A model generated the notes under the pieces. It ran no database searches and had not been told where the DNA came from. It was given only the letters and a program-made list of their open reading frames with translations. Both the position numbers and the translations under genes were made by a program. A stretch of 64,000 nucleotides of DNA, taken from Peribolospora baueri. Taxonomy: Eukaryota; Basidiomycota; Peribolosporomycetes; Peribolosporales; Peribolosporaceae. The stretch spans positions 274,065 through 338,064 of the forward strand of contig JAMDHS010000012.1 in the NCBI GenBank assembly GCA_029717555.1, read 5' to 3'. This document shows, in pieces, positions 23,141-35,807 of this stretch. Every line of letters starts with the position of its first letter. The first letter of the stretch is position 1.

Positions 23141-25456
23141 TCAGTCGAACACAATTTTTTTGCCTTGTGGCTTCGCCGCCATTTGCGCTTCCTCCCGCTT
23201 CCTCTGCTCCATCTTGGCCTTCCAGGAAGCGTGCACCGGCTTGTCAGGGGCAGCCACACCGCGTCTATCGTGGGTACCACGTCCGCCGTCATCGCCGCCT
23301 GCTTGTGGAACGGCGCCTCCTTGAGGTGCTCGCTGACCTGTTCGGTCCCCGTGACCGTCGTCGCCCTTTCTCCATCCAGGACCGTCAAAGCGTCTGTTCG
23401 CAGGGCCCGAAGCTCGGGCGTCTCCTCTTCGATCTGCAGTTTGCCCCTTCGCCCCACGTCGATCCTTCTCTCGCAATTTGAGGTGATTGGCGTTGCGACC
23501 GTACTTCTTCTCCCACAGCCTGCCAACGTGGTGACAAAGAAAGAAGGTCAGCATGGACAGCCTCAAGAGACGACAGGGCGCGAGAACGTTTCCATAATGA
23601 ATGGCGACACTCACGCTTTTCTCGCCCTCTGCCCCATCCTGTTCTTCCTTTGCGGCGGTCCTCCATCCAAGGCCTTCTCATCTCCCTCGCTCCAGTCGCC
23701 CGGATCGCCAGGAACAAACCCGGCGGAGAGAGAAGGCAGGAACATTGAAGATCCGGACGAGGCACTGGTGGCCTTTGGCGCTTTCTTCTGCTTGGACGAA
23801 GTTGGTTCCGATTTTGCGACCGCTTTCGTTTTGCCCTTACTTTTGGCGGCCTTCTGGCCGTCTTCAGCCGACGCATTGACCTTCTCCTTTAAAGTCGATG
23901 ACGGCGTTTTGGTTTCCTTCCCTGAAGACCGAATCTTGGTCACCGGGGCTTCGTTGTCCGCTGATTTGATTCGTTTGACGGATCGATCTCCCTCCCCGTC
24001 TGACTCTGACGTAGACGGCCCTGGTTCGGGCCAATCAAAGTCACCATCATCATCGTCTCCGGACAAGTCATCGACCGGAGGAGTAGCCCGGGAACCGTAC
24101 GGAAGTGACGGTCCAGACTCGTTGTCGCTCTGTTCCGAGGACGAGTCGCTGTCTGATGGGGGCGCGAGGCGAGCTTCTTGGGCTGCGAGAAGAGCCGCCG
24201 CAGAACCGTCGGCCGAAGAGTTGCCGCCGTCATCCTCTTCGTCATCGACCTGCCCTTCCGAACCGTCCTCCAGAGATTGAAAGTCTCCCGGCACAGAGCT
24301 CTCCTCCTCCGACTCGTCGCTAGAGCCGACAACCATGGCATCCATGTTCTCGTCTTCGTCCAAGCCAGCGTCTTCTCCACTTCCACCGTCCGAGGACCAA
24401 TCGGCAACACCAGGTTCAGTTCCTTCGTCCCCATCTTTTGCCGAACTCTCCTCCTCACTTTCCTCACTGGAGCTTCTTCGACCGTTCGCGTCCTCATCGT
24501 CCTCCACATCAGCACCCATGCCATCGCCTCCGTCCTCTGAATGTTCCTCCTCGCGTGGCTCCAAAATGCCACGTAGCGAATCGACCACTCTTCCTACCTC
24601 ATCTGCCAACACTTTCGAACTCAAAAGCCGATTCACGGCTTTCGTTTCCGGACTCGAGGACGACTCGTTTGGAAGAGAAGGAGTCTGAGCAGAGGACAGC
24701 AGCGGGTCGGCAGCGACGGCAGATTGAAGCACGGCGTGGTTGACGAGAAGACGAGATTTCTTGAGCTTTGAAAGGAGGGCCCGCGCGGCCACCGAGTCGA
24801 GCTTGATGGTCTAAAGCCATTGACAACGTTTATAAGCATACGGCGTGATCATGATCCGATCACGATTGGAAATTGTTCCCTGTGCTCGTACCTTCAGCGC
24901 ATGGAGCTGACCATCGAAATCGTTGGCCTGCATCGATGCCTCTTGCTTGTCCTTCTGATTCCTGAAGGTGCATGGTCTCACGGATAAGGACTCCTCCGCC
25001 TGCTAGGGGATTTAATACACTTCATTTCTCACCTCAGTTGCTTCAGGCGTTTGACCACCTTCTGCACTTCGTAAGTTTTGGCAGTCTTCGCCGCTCGATG
25101 AGCTTCTTTCACACCATGGTGCTTAGAACATGCAAGATCGAGAGAAAAAACGAGTACGAGTTTGGTCAGCTAGTTCGCCTACACAGCTCTCTCCAACACC
25201 CACTAAACCGTCCTAAACACATATCCGTAAACATGTCACGCTCTCCAGCCACCCGTCCGAAAGAACGTACATCCAACCCTCCATCACAACTCACCAATTT
25301 GCCCCGCAACCTGGTCTCGTCCACATCGACCTGGTGGGCGCCGCCGCCGGCAACCTCCCCGCCGGATCGTAGGTCGTCTTCATGAGCGGCTTTCCTGCCG
25401 CCTCCCTTGTCCCGCAGCTCCTCGTCTTCGATCTCGTCTGCTTTGCGTTTCGGCAT
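23141..25456 (-). CDS. BUD22: BUD22-like ribosome biogenesis factor
   Basis: Nucleolar protein of the BUD22/SRFBP1 family, which in yeast assists 40S subunit maturation. It starts MPKRKADEIEDEELRDKGG at ATG 25456. Exons near 25060-25140 give KEAHRAAKTAKTYEVQKVVK, followed by an exon with TIKLDSVAARALLSKLKKSR, a helical part typical of the family. A long acidic, Ser/Asp/Glu-rich middle (about 23750-24600) separates these from the conserved C terminus. That end carries KNRMGQRARKA, then across an intron LWEKKYGRNANHLKLREKD, and finally HASWKAKMEQRKREEAQ and GKKIVFD before TGA at 23141. The GQRAR...WEKKYG and GKKI(V/T)FD elements are the family hallmark. Exon borders in the first third are approximate. 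Confidence 0.88.
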
Positions 25457-25756
25457 ACCGTTGTGTAATGTTCAAGGATGTTGTGCTGTTCTTTACCAAC
25501 CGATTTCACTCCCTTGGAGTTGACCTCGATCAGCCGGAAAAGCTGCGGCCGACGTCTATGCACACGTGACGTACTGTGTCCGCACTCAAAGTGCGACGCA
25601 GCCTTGGGCTTAGATCTCTCAAGAACGAGCAAGGGCGAAAGAGATATATATGTAGTACCATCCTAAATAGCCATACAAACTTTTCTCGTTGAGCGACGAT
25701 ATGGTGCTGGCGCGGACAATCCGTCCTCCTCTACCATCCTTCTCGGAGAACCCAAA
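25457..25756. promoter_or_regulatory. Region between SEC21 stop and BUD22 start
   Basis: Exactly 300 bases hold the SEC21 3' UTR and the BUD22 promoter. A short AT-rich stretch (gatatatatg) is at about 25640-25650, but its distance and orientation to BUD22 do not prove a TATA box. Confidence 0.4.
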
Positions 25757-28700
25757 TCACGCAATCGCGCTGAGCACGAGCTGGATAGCCTCCTCCATCT
25801 CGGCCCTCACGGCAAGCTCCATGGTTACGCCATCTCCGGTTTGGAAGGTCATCCTGGCCCGGACGAGAACTTTTCCTCCTCCGCCCGCGACGAGGCCAGA
25901 CAGGTTCAGCGTGTGCACGGAGGATGACGTCGGCGTCCCCGTGCCGCCAAGGGCCTCCATATTTAGGAGCTCGATAATCGTGTCGCAAGCGGCTGCCAAA
26001 AATAAGGCAAGGTTTTGATATAGTTAACACTGAGGCGTTATTCAGCGCTGCTGTTGATCGAGAGACACCCCACTCACCCTGCAAACTCTCCAGAGCGGTG
26101 AGCGCAAACGTTTCCGTTGCACTTGCGCTCGCCTCAAGCTTCTCCCACTCGGTAGCGAACGTGGCATAGGTGGGCAAGATGTAATCTCCCACGCCGAGCT
26201 CGATATCCTCCACCTGGTACTCGTCCTCGTACCCTTCCTCTTCCGGCTCTCCACTCGACGGGTCCACCTCCTTGCTGACGAACCGCAGCGTGTTCTGCAT
26301 TGCGCCTATTGGGAACACGCTACCTTCGCCCTCCTCCTCTGCGCCCAAGCGGGTGAAGGACACGTAGACCGGGGCGGGAGAATTCTCCTGCATCAGCTGG
26401 GGAACGGGGATGATGAAACCTTCCTTCAAGCCGGCATCCTCCGCGCCCTGCATGAGCACCATCACTTGCTCCAGCACCGTATCGGGAAGCGTGTTGGAGA
26501 CGTTGAACTGAGTTACGGAGACGCAGGAAAACCAAACGCCAGTCAACACACGGCCCATTCGATCTCCCACCGGGCACCGATCGTGATACAACTACTGACC
26601 TGGAAAACGATATGTTTGGCGAAGATGTGTTTGACGGCGGTGACAACGTACTCCGTCTCCTTCTCCGTGAGATCGACAGGTTTGGCGCTGCTCTTGATAA
26701 CCGGTCCGTAGCCTTCCAACTCCGGAACTTCGGCCAGCTGCTTGGCGTACAGGCTCTGGGCCTCGGCCGCGTTGGCCGGAGCAGCAGGGGCAGCGCCTGC
26801 CGCGAGGACCGGCTTGGAGTCGTCGGCCGCCATGGCGACGTTGGCGGTCGCCTCGCTCTTGGCTCGCAAAGCCTCTTGACGGGCTTGCTCACGGCTGATC
26901 TTCGGTACGGCCGAGATGTCAAAGCCTTTATCTTGAGCTGAAGTATCACTGATGTACGCCTGAAGCTGGGCCTCGAGTCCGGACAGAGAGAAGGTTGCTT
27001 CTGCAACGCACGGAAAAAAGTATTCATGTGAGACACTGATGGCGCGCTGCCGTAATGCTGTCGGGAAAAATGCGACTCACCATCGCGCACGAAAGTTTCG
27101 GCTAGTTGTTCCTCCTTCAACACCCTCAGGTACATCGCAGCCCTGTCGCGGACCTCGTCATCGACGTCATCAAGACACCTAACCGAATTACGAACGAGGG
27201 TTCAGCCACCGCACCAATCCCTTCGATATACACACAAGGACACACTTCCAATGCCTCACCTGGTCAACAGCACCCCGATGCTCGTCCTCAATCCCGAATC
27301 CGGCGTCCGCCCGCCCTCCTCGTTGTTGCCGATCCCGAACTTGGCCAGACTGGTCACGGCCGCCGCGCGAACAATGGCGTTCTCGAGAATGACGCGGTTG
27401 TAAATGTAGCGAATGTACTTGTGCGGCTGAGGTGACTTGGGACCCTCCATGCCGAGGAGGTGGAGGATGCGGACCGAAAGCTTGGTGAACTCGCAGTCCT
27501 CGATGAATTCGCACAGGTGTGCGAGAGCTGAGGGGCCGAAAGACGTAAAAAGACGTTTGCTTAGTTGACATCGAGACGGTCGAGGCGAGCCCAGAATGGC
27601 AGTGACTCACCTGCCTCCTTGCAATCGCTGATAAACCTGACCATATCAAAGATGGCCTCCACGACTGCTCGCTTGAAGTCGTATCCACCCTCGTCGCGGA
27701 GGACGCCGGATAGGAAGTTGAGCATGACGGCTTGCTTGGAAGGGAATTTGAGGCAGAGCGAGCGGATGGCGTCGACGACGATGATCTTGAACTCATCTGA
27801 GATCTCGTTCATGAAGCCTGAGATCTGCTTCATCAGGCGGTCGACGGAAGTTTCGTTTCCGGTCTAGAGAGCGCAATGACCACGGTCCCGGCGACGGGCG
27901 TCAGCGTCAGCGTTTCACACGGCGATCAGACCGACTGAGATCACGTACCTTGAGCAGAGTTGTGATGGCGTACGTCGCTACGCTGCGATTCGGGTCAGTA
28001 ATGAGGTTTTCCATATCGAGGTTGCAAGCCTGGACAACTTGAGGATGCGTCTGGGCGAGCTTGGCGAGTGTTCGGATGGCGGCAAACTTGAGGGTTGACT
28101 TGGGTGAGGAGAGGAAGAGTTGCAAAACTGGATGAAGATGGGATGAGGCGTTTGGTTAAGATGAGGGTGAAGGAACCAGCGAGGCTAGAGGCGACGATAA
28201 CTAACCCGCAATGGGCCTCATGAGGTCTTGGGCCGTCACGCCACGCATCTCGCAGATAGCCCGTGCTGCCTCGTAGTTGACCATATCGCTCTTGTGTCTG
28301 AGCCAGCCATCTAGCAAGTCGCGCATCTGGTGTTGCATACTGGAGACGGAAGACGTTGGGTCCAGGTTAGTCATGATTGTGATTGCGATGGAAAATCAGT
28401 GGAAGACGACCCAATCTCTCACTTGAGATCCTCTTCTCCGACCTTGACAGCGTACCGAATGAGCATGCAAAGGGCATATGGGCTCCTCAACACGCTCGAA
28501 GCACCGCTTGCCGCATTGCCCGCCTTGCCGCCGCTCAGCTGCTGGATGAGCTTGGTAACAGCCATGCGGTCACCTTGGCGGATAAGATAAAGCAATCCCA
28601 GGGCGTGGTATTGAGTGATATAGGTGCTGCTAGGCACTGCTTGGTACGCCTGGGAGCCACCACCGCTGCTACCGCTGCTTCCGCCGCTGCCACCAAAGCC

Positions 28701-29769
28701 GAGATAGCTGCTCGCGCCGCCAAGGCCGAAGCTTGCGGGAGAGGTGGAAGTTTTGGAGTTGATGGCCTCCTGCGCTTCGTTGCCCCATCGCTTAATCACC
28801 TCTCGGGCGACAACGTGCATGTGGTAAGAAGATACAAGGGCAGCGGAGGAGATGGAGGTGTTGCGGTCCACGATGGCCGCTTTGAAGAAGCGTTCGAGGC
28901 CTTGCATCATGGATGGCTGAGCCGAGAAAATACGGTGGATATCGAAAAGAAATGAGCTTCACGTTCGAAAAGCTGGAAGAGCGGAACAGCGTCGGCGTGG
29001 TCACTCACGTCGACGATTCGACTAAGTGCTCTTATGGCGTTCGGTCGGTAGATGACTTCGAGGTTCGGCTGCATGTCCTTCATGATGCTGCTCGTCACCA
29101 TGATCACATCGTCGGCGGACGAAGACAGCTCCTTGATCACGAGGTACACCATTTGCCTCAGTGCGCTCTGTCGATGAGGACGGAAGGAAGGAGCAAAAGG
29201 TGTCAGCGATTAGAATCGACTCATTGGGGACCACCGCCATAGGGATAATGACGCCAAGCGGTTGAGGAGATAAAAACAAAGCGTTTCGTAGCCCCATTCC
29301 ACAACGTCCATTCCGTCCACGCCGGATTCCAACTCACATCCTTATGCTGGAACAGCTTGGTCACGCTGAAGAACAGCTGTGTCGCTTCCTGACGGCTGAA
29401 CGTCTCGCCAGTGTAAAGCAGGTAAACAATCTTGGTCAACAGGATCCTGCATTTTCGCGGGGAGATGGGCGACTCATTCTGCGCGTAGGTGCGGGGTGAT
29501 GGTCGTGATAGTGATAGTGATAGTGATAGTAGGTGGTCAAAGTCGATGAGGGCGAGACGTATGAGGGGTATAGTAGTGGTTAGAGGGAGTCAATAGTAGC
29601 AAACTCCAATAATATCAGCATACTGCTGCCATCTCCACCTCCGTAGGCGAGGGGGAGCCAAAAGAGAGTGACAGAGATGACTCACGAAGACTCTAGCCTC
29701 CTGCAAGACCGAGCTCTTGTCCTGGAAGTAACTAAAGCCCCCGCCCTCCTCGTCCTTCTTGAAGCTCAT
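25757..29769 (-). CDS. SEC21: Coatomer subunit gamma (COPI)
   Basis: Gamma-COP, a large subunit of the COPI coat that buds vesicles for Golgi-to-ER retrieval. It begins [20 protein letters not shown] at ATG 29769 and then follows the adaptin-like HEAT solenoid: [66 protein letters not shown] and [20 protein letters not shown]. The C-terminal appendage is marked by [20 protein letters not shown] and the end IQLVLSAIA, stop at 25757. Introns are frequent. A Gly/Ser-rich insertion (about 28625-28745) sits in the solenoid between NEAQEA and the QYHALGLLY helix. The intron near 29440-29690 contains a GATAGT microsatellite. Confidence 0.96.
29505..29530. repeat. GTGATA hexanucleotide microsatellite
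   Basis: Four consecutive gtgata units in the first intron of SEC21. No effect on splice sites is visible. Confidence 0.85.
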
Positions 29770-31063
29770 CTTGCCTTCTCGGCCTCCAGCGAAGCAAATA
29801 CCGACGTCGTGTGGCCGAGCTTTGTAGAAAAGGAGAGAGAGAAGGAAGAGAGCGTGTAGGATCGATGAAGACGTGAGGGTGACACCGACGACGATGAACA
29901 GCCAGCGACCCACGATGTCCAGCACACGGAGGCGCGACGGAGCCGCCTAACGCCGAGGCGTGAGCGCGACGCACTTAAACGCCGCAGTGCGACCCGCCAG
30001 AAGACGACCGGCGGGACGACGACGAACGAGGTTGTGTTGGCGTCGTTGTACAAGGCCGTCTCGACGGTTCAGGTGGCCGGTGACCAGGTCGGCAGAGCCG
30101 GCTCCTGCTCTCTGCTGTCCCACAGATGCACTGGTCAGTCTCCTTCCGGCACGAGGCGCTTTCGTCCGCTTGCGGCCTCAGGTCTCGAGTTTCATGCCCC
30201 ACTGACGAGCGTTGGGAACTGGCGCACGATTTGTTCTGCGTTCCGCATTGCACCCTGTCTCGCTGCCTGTAGTCTTTGGGCTCACTGACTGGTACCACTA
30301 ATTATCGATTTCCTTCTTTCCGTCTTGCTGTCGGTGGAAACGTCAGGCTGACTGACGCGCGATGGGCACTGAGAATGGGCTCCTCCGGGTTTCATCTTCA
30401 GTCCCATGACATTCCTCATCTCCCATTCAATAATAGTCTTCATGTCTTGTAAAGCAGTCTGGCACAGTGCCACAATCCTGGCCTCATCCTTCATTATTAT
30501 TGGTCTGCATTGCCGCACCTCTCGAAGCTGTTGCATTTTCGCGCGAATGGACGTCTCGCAAGTTCACTCTCCCATGTAGAATACTAGCAATCGTCGCAGC
30601 GCCCAGAAAACTCGCGCGTAGCCGTTCCTCCGGAAGGCCCCTGTCGCGCCTCCTAATCCATTGCCCGATGCGCTCGCCGTAGGCCTCCATGTCGTCCGTA
30701 CGCTCGCCCTGCAGCAAGCTCCGCCGTCGCCGTCGGCCGACCTCCGTACGTCGGGGCCACTGGTCGCGTCACCCACCCCTCTATGGTGGCGCCGGCAGCC
30801 GCCTATTGGTGTAATGTTTGCCAGAGACAACGGCGCCTATTGAACATGCGCACAGTCAGTCTCCTCGACATCAAGAGTCGAAAAAGAAGGCTGTGGCGTG
30901 AGCGACTGCAGCTTCCATATCATGACATCGAAAGCGAGCGTCCGGTGAATAGTGTACACGTTCTTCAAGCTGAATTGAACTTCGGAAGGCCTTGGCGGAG
31001 GTGAGCCGACTGAAAGAAATCAGCAAGAGGTAATTCTAGCAAACAGTTAACCAGCCACTCCCT
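29770..31063. other. Region between SEC21 and TAF1 with coding-like fragments
   Basis: Both flanking genes are on the minus strand, so this holds the SEC21 promoter and TAF1 3' UTR. Within it, 30840-31013 minus follows an acceptor-like TTTCAG and reads SEVQFSLKNVYTIHRTLAFD and MIWKLQSLTPQPSFSTLDVE before TAG. Further down, 30484-30717 minus reads MEAYGERIGQWIRRRDRG and RLRASFLGAATIASILHGRV, and 30282-30536 minus another open frame. I cannot join these into one spliced gene or assign a family. Confidence 0.4.
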
Positions 31064-34000
31064 TCAGCCGGCTTTTCTCTTTCCCAAGTTCAGCTTGAGC
31101 TTCGGCATCGACGTCGGAGGTGGGGCCGGTTGCGCAGCATTGAATACGGGACTACCAGCCTGAGAAGATGGGTTGGGAGGCAGGGGGAAAGGCTGTCCAC
31201 CGTTATCGAGCCCAGCACTGAGACCCGAGCCCATGTTCCACGTCCCGCCAGGCGAGGCGGCTGAAAGGGGGCCGGGCGAGGGGGCTGAGCTGGAGAAACC
31301 GCTAGGCGTGCCGAACGTGCCCGCTGCGAGCGGGTTGATGCCGAAGGATGAGTTGACGAACGATGGCTTTCCGGCTTTCTTGCCGTGAACAGAGCCCTCC
31401 TTCTTCGAGCCAGGGTGCATTGGACAGGCTGTGTTGGTCGCCATATGTCCCACTTGGCCACAACGTCCACATCGCCGCTGAACAGACGCAAATACACGTA
31501 CAGGCAAGTTTACGAGTCAGTCCAGCGTCAGTAGAGGAAAAAGTTGACTTTTGCACTCGACTCACCGTCGTGTCGGTCTTGTTGGGACCTCGCGCGGCGC
31601 CGTCTTCGCCCGCAGCCGCCAGCTTCGCGTTCTTCCTCTGCATGCGTCGCTCTTTGTTCTTCTTCATCTTGGCAATCGTTCCCTCGAGCCTGAAAAACGA
31701 AAGGGCCGTCAGACATTAATTAGAGGGAAGCGCGAAGAGCGAAGAATATGCATGAACGATCAACTTACAACTTCTTTCGCTGCCTGTTCAACTCCTCGTC
31801 GTTCGTCGGCACGAGTGCGTCGATGGTGGTATTCGCGTCTTCAATGAGCTGACGTTGCCGAGTGTATGCACTGATGACCGCAGGGTCGCGAACGATCTCA
31901 TTCTCCCACCGCCCCTTCACCTGCAGCAAAAGCGGCAACATACGTGTTCGCACTCGCTCAGCAAGCGCCGATGACAATTTCGATATGAAACCACTTACCA
32001 ATCTACGAATCTTTAGGACTCGATTGCTCGGTCCTCCCATCACACTGCCCATCCGGCTTCGACTTGGACTCGCGTCCCTGTCGAAGTGACCAGGGCTGGA
32101 CGGACCGCTCATGACGCTGGGACTCCGGAATGCGCTTGCCCTGAACGAGCTGGGGCCCCTACTACTCGTGGCGTTCAAGTTTTTTAATTGAAGCGCCCTT
32201 CGCTCGTCTTCCTCGGTCAGTTCGGGTGGGACAGGATCGGACAAAGCCTTGTACTGAGCGTTCCAGATGCGGTCAATCTCCGAACGGTAGACAGCCTGCT
32301 GCTGAGCGACGTTATAGCGATGGCCGGACTTTTGCCGAGCGTCCGCTTCGGCTGAAGCGAAGCGAGAACACAATTCAGTATTATTCGGAGAGGCATACTG
32401 GAAGTCCACGACTTGCACTCACCATTTGCTGCTTCGGGGTCCTCCCCGGCCCGAACGAAAATCTCTTTCATGGACACTCGAATGAACGAAAACGCCTCGC
32501 CCCGTCCACTGGGATCGCCCTCGCCATGAAGCTTTAGCATAGCCTTGCTCTGAGTCGCATTGAGAAAGTTCTTTGTCGTGATCCAGGGTGCCAAAAGCTG
32601 CTCGAGGTCATTCTTGCCTTCCTCGTCCCCTTCCGCTTCGGCACCGGCCCCGTGAGCGGTCTTGGCAAAACCTGCGTCAAGGAGGTGGCGTTGTCCCACT
32701 TGCATAGATTCGCAGAGGCAGATGTGCTCCGGTGTGACCAACTTGAGCATCTCAGAATCTTCTGGCACCACAATGTGAGGCCTAAGGCGCCAGCGATCTT
32801 CGTTTCGGCTGTACTCCATAAATTCCTTTAAAAGAACGAGCGCGGCGAATCATCACATATCTTTGAGCGACTGAGACTTTACTCCCGCTGTTTGCTCTGG
32901 CATAAGCCACCCACCTTCAATCGCTGCCTCATCTGAAGATCATTCTGATCTGGGAAATAGTTGAAAAGGCGGCGGATCTGGATCTTGCCACCCTTGGTCT
33001 TCTTGACCAGACGGTACGCAATAGTCTGAAGCCGATGCTTGAGCGTATTGGTGACAAGCCTGGAGTGCGGACCAGGCACCTGCGCGACCGGGTACGTTTG
33101 GCCAACGGCGAAAAGGTTTCTGATCTCGCGAATGTAGTACGTTTGTTGGCCCTTGACGGTTGATCGGACCACGAGGAAGTCCGTACTAGCCGGTTGGTGC
33201 CGAAAGAGCGGAGCACGAACGAGATTGTTATACAAGGTCGGTACCGTCTGCCCAGCCTCGACGCTGCCGAACCGCATGAAAGGAGACTCGTCTGCCACAT
33301 CCAGCACAAACGGTTCGCCGAGATCAAGCTGTCAAACCGCGCGATGTCGCTCATGTCGTCAATTCGCAGAACTCCACGCTCGAACGACATACCAGGCTCA
33401 CCTTCGGGATGTGCTCGTCTTTAACATCCTTTTTCCGATAATAATTGACGAGCAGACTCCCCATGCCGAGATTAGAGATAATTGTAGGGTATTCCTCCTG
33501 CATTGATCGACATTGTGACGGTATTCAGTGGCCGCCACGTCACAGACCAAGGGTCGATGAAAGTAGACAAGTGCTCACCGAATACTCCCAGAGAACAAAG
33601 TTGCCGGTTTCCTTAAGCGTCAGGTCTCTCGTGCTCTTTAACACTTCTCCCGCATCACGAGCAATTTTCCGCTTCTCGCCCTTCCGCTTCTTATTCGAGA
33701 CGACCTTGTCGAAGTGAATCTCCTTGTCCGTAGGGAATTGTAAGCCTGGTCGGTGAAAGGCGCGGCATTCAGACTTGGTCAAGCGCGTTTTGTACTGTTC
33801 AAAAGCAGGGTGAAGTCGTTGCAAGCAAAATTATCAGTCCACGGGTCCGCGACGCTGAGCTCTCGTAAGAACAGGGTAGACTCACAAACGGCATCTGCAA
33901 CTTCTGAGCAGGATAAGCGTGTTGAACCACCAGCTGACCGAGCGTCTGACGGACACGGTGACGGTGCTCCTTCGACACCTCATAGTACCGATCGTTACTG

Positions 34001-35456
34001 AGATTGAACGGGTCGATGCCCTTCGCCGTCGATGCCGCACCTTTACCCAGTTGAGCTGGACCCTCGGCATCCATTAGTGACCCACCGCCTTCTGCAACGG
34101 GTTCGAGCATCATGTCGGGATCGTTCATGTCAAGACACAATTCCGTGAACGTGCGCGAAGGCGGGTTCCGCGAGTCCCATATGATCGACTTGAGCCAGCC
34201 CGAAGACAGTAAGTCGGCGTTTGGCGGTCTTGATATGGAAATTGGGTATGGCACTAGGTGGGGTGCCGATTGGCTTTTGCACCATAGATTGGCAATTGGC
34301 AATATAAGAAAACCCGTTCCTGACGTTCGAGACACCGTGGAGAAGAACTCACGATGGCGCTTTCGAGTCCCATAATATTCGATCCTCCCAGTCGTCTAGT
34401 TCCATCATATCAAGACTTTTACGAGGCGCGACGCTGAGGTCTTCTTCGCGTCCCAACGAGGATATGAAATCCATCTACGTGTGTAGTATACGGAGGGGAG
34501 TTAGAACCTTGAAACAGATTATGTTATGCAAACTTGCGCGGGACTCGAGAAATTGAGATACATACCTCCTCGGTGTCGCTATCAGTATCGCTCCCATACA
34601 CCTTTCGCCTCTCATCCTTTGTCAAATCCCCAGCGAGGCCTTCCAGAATCGACTTCCGTGCAGGAACAAGCTGGGAGTCAGGTCGGCGAAGCATCTCTTT
34701 TGTGGATGGCGCTGGATGGTCGTCTGGCATAATTCTTGCCCGGACTAAACAAAAAAATTCGCGCTTCAACTACCGTGGCGCGCAATCCCGCCCGGACAAG
34801 CGGAACTTACTGTGATGTTCCCTATGTTGCAGCTTTCGTCGTTTCGGTGGCCTGGTCGCGAACAGATCCGTGAAGTCCAGCACTTTGCTCTTGTCAAAGC
34901 CAGGGTACAGCGTCTTGATGTCGCGCTGCTGGGGCGGCGGGAAGGAGGCAACTGGACTAGGCGGCTTTTGAGGCGAACGTGGGGCTTGAAAATCATCTAG
35001 ACTAGCGCGAGCGGAGAGCGCAGAGCGCAGGAGAGTAGTGGCGGCGTCTGAGGGCTCTTGCTTCACACGACTCTCATCATGGTCCCCCTCAGCGCTCTCC
35101 TCGTCGTAGTCGTCATCCTCTCGGGTCGTTCTCGGCAGGGAAAGAGCCGCCATGCCTTGTCTGTAATATCGCTCCGAGTGGATGTCGTCTTTTGCGCTCC
35201 GCTCCGCCCTCATCTCCGCATCAATCTCATCCTCCAAATCCTCACCCTGCTCTCGTCCGATAGAACCCACGTCCTCGTCATCCTCGAAGCGGTCCTTATA
35301 AATCTGGTCCGCGCCGAACGTACTTGTGCCGCCACCTAGCCCGAGACGTCGCTGCACGCCAGTATCGAACTCTGCGTCCACGCCAAGGTCATCCAGCAGG
35401 TGTCCAACTGCAAAGCCGCCGAGCTGAGAGATGGCGGCCGCGTGCTCGTCGTCCAT
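31064..35456 (-). CDS. TAF1: TAF1, largest TFIID subunit
   Basis: Scaffold subunit of TFIID, which binds TBP and core-promoter DNA. It starts MDDEHAAAISQLGGFAVGHL at ATG 35456 with an acidic N-terminal part suited to TBP contact. The central conserved TAF1 domain (DUF3591) spans several exons at about 32400-34340, with segments such as RWRLRPHIVVPEDSEMLKLV and GKIQIRRLFNYFPDQNDLQM. Near the end a zinc knuckle CGRCGQVGHMATNTAC (C-x2-C-x4-H-x6-C, about 31420-31480) matches TAF1. The protein ends PKLKLNLGKRKAG, with TGA at 31064. No bromodomains follow, as in other fungal TAF1 proteins. It diverges from WDR75 with 351 bases between starts. Confidence 0.93.
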
Positions 35457-35807
35457 GGTCGTGGCAGGTGATGTTTACGGCGACAAACATGGTCCCTTCG
35501 TCGAGGTGGATGGAGACTGGGGAGAGTAATCGGACCGCCCCTCAATATGTCCGCGTAACCCAGCCTACGTCCGACAGCAGGGAGCGTCGCGCCGCGCTTC
35601 AAGATTTGACCGGCGGCCTGCTGCCGCAGCAAGTCGACAACTTTTCTTCGTGACATGCGAATTGTCGTTCCACTACCCAACCAGTCTTTTGCCCGCCGGA
35701 CGCCGCGGGTTTTTCGTCCTTCCCTCTTTTCTCTGTTGTCCTCTTTCCTCTCCCTTGGTGCTGGGATTGGTTCAGCTTTGGAACCGTTCACGTTTTGTCT
35801 CTTTCTG
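35457..35807. promoter_or_regulatory. Divergent promoter TAF1 / WDR75
   Basis: These 351 bases separate the two starts. The WDR75-proximal half is pyrimidine-rich (about 35700-35760). An ATG at 35655 is in frame with WDR75, so part of this region could be coding. Confidence 0.5.

Noticed and set aside
23165-24280. 371-codon plus-strand open frame
   Set aside because: It is antisense to the acidic Ser/Asp-rich part of BUD22, whose codons make the opposite strand open.
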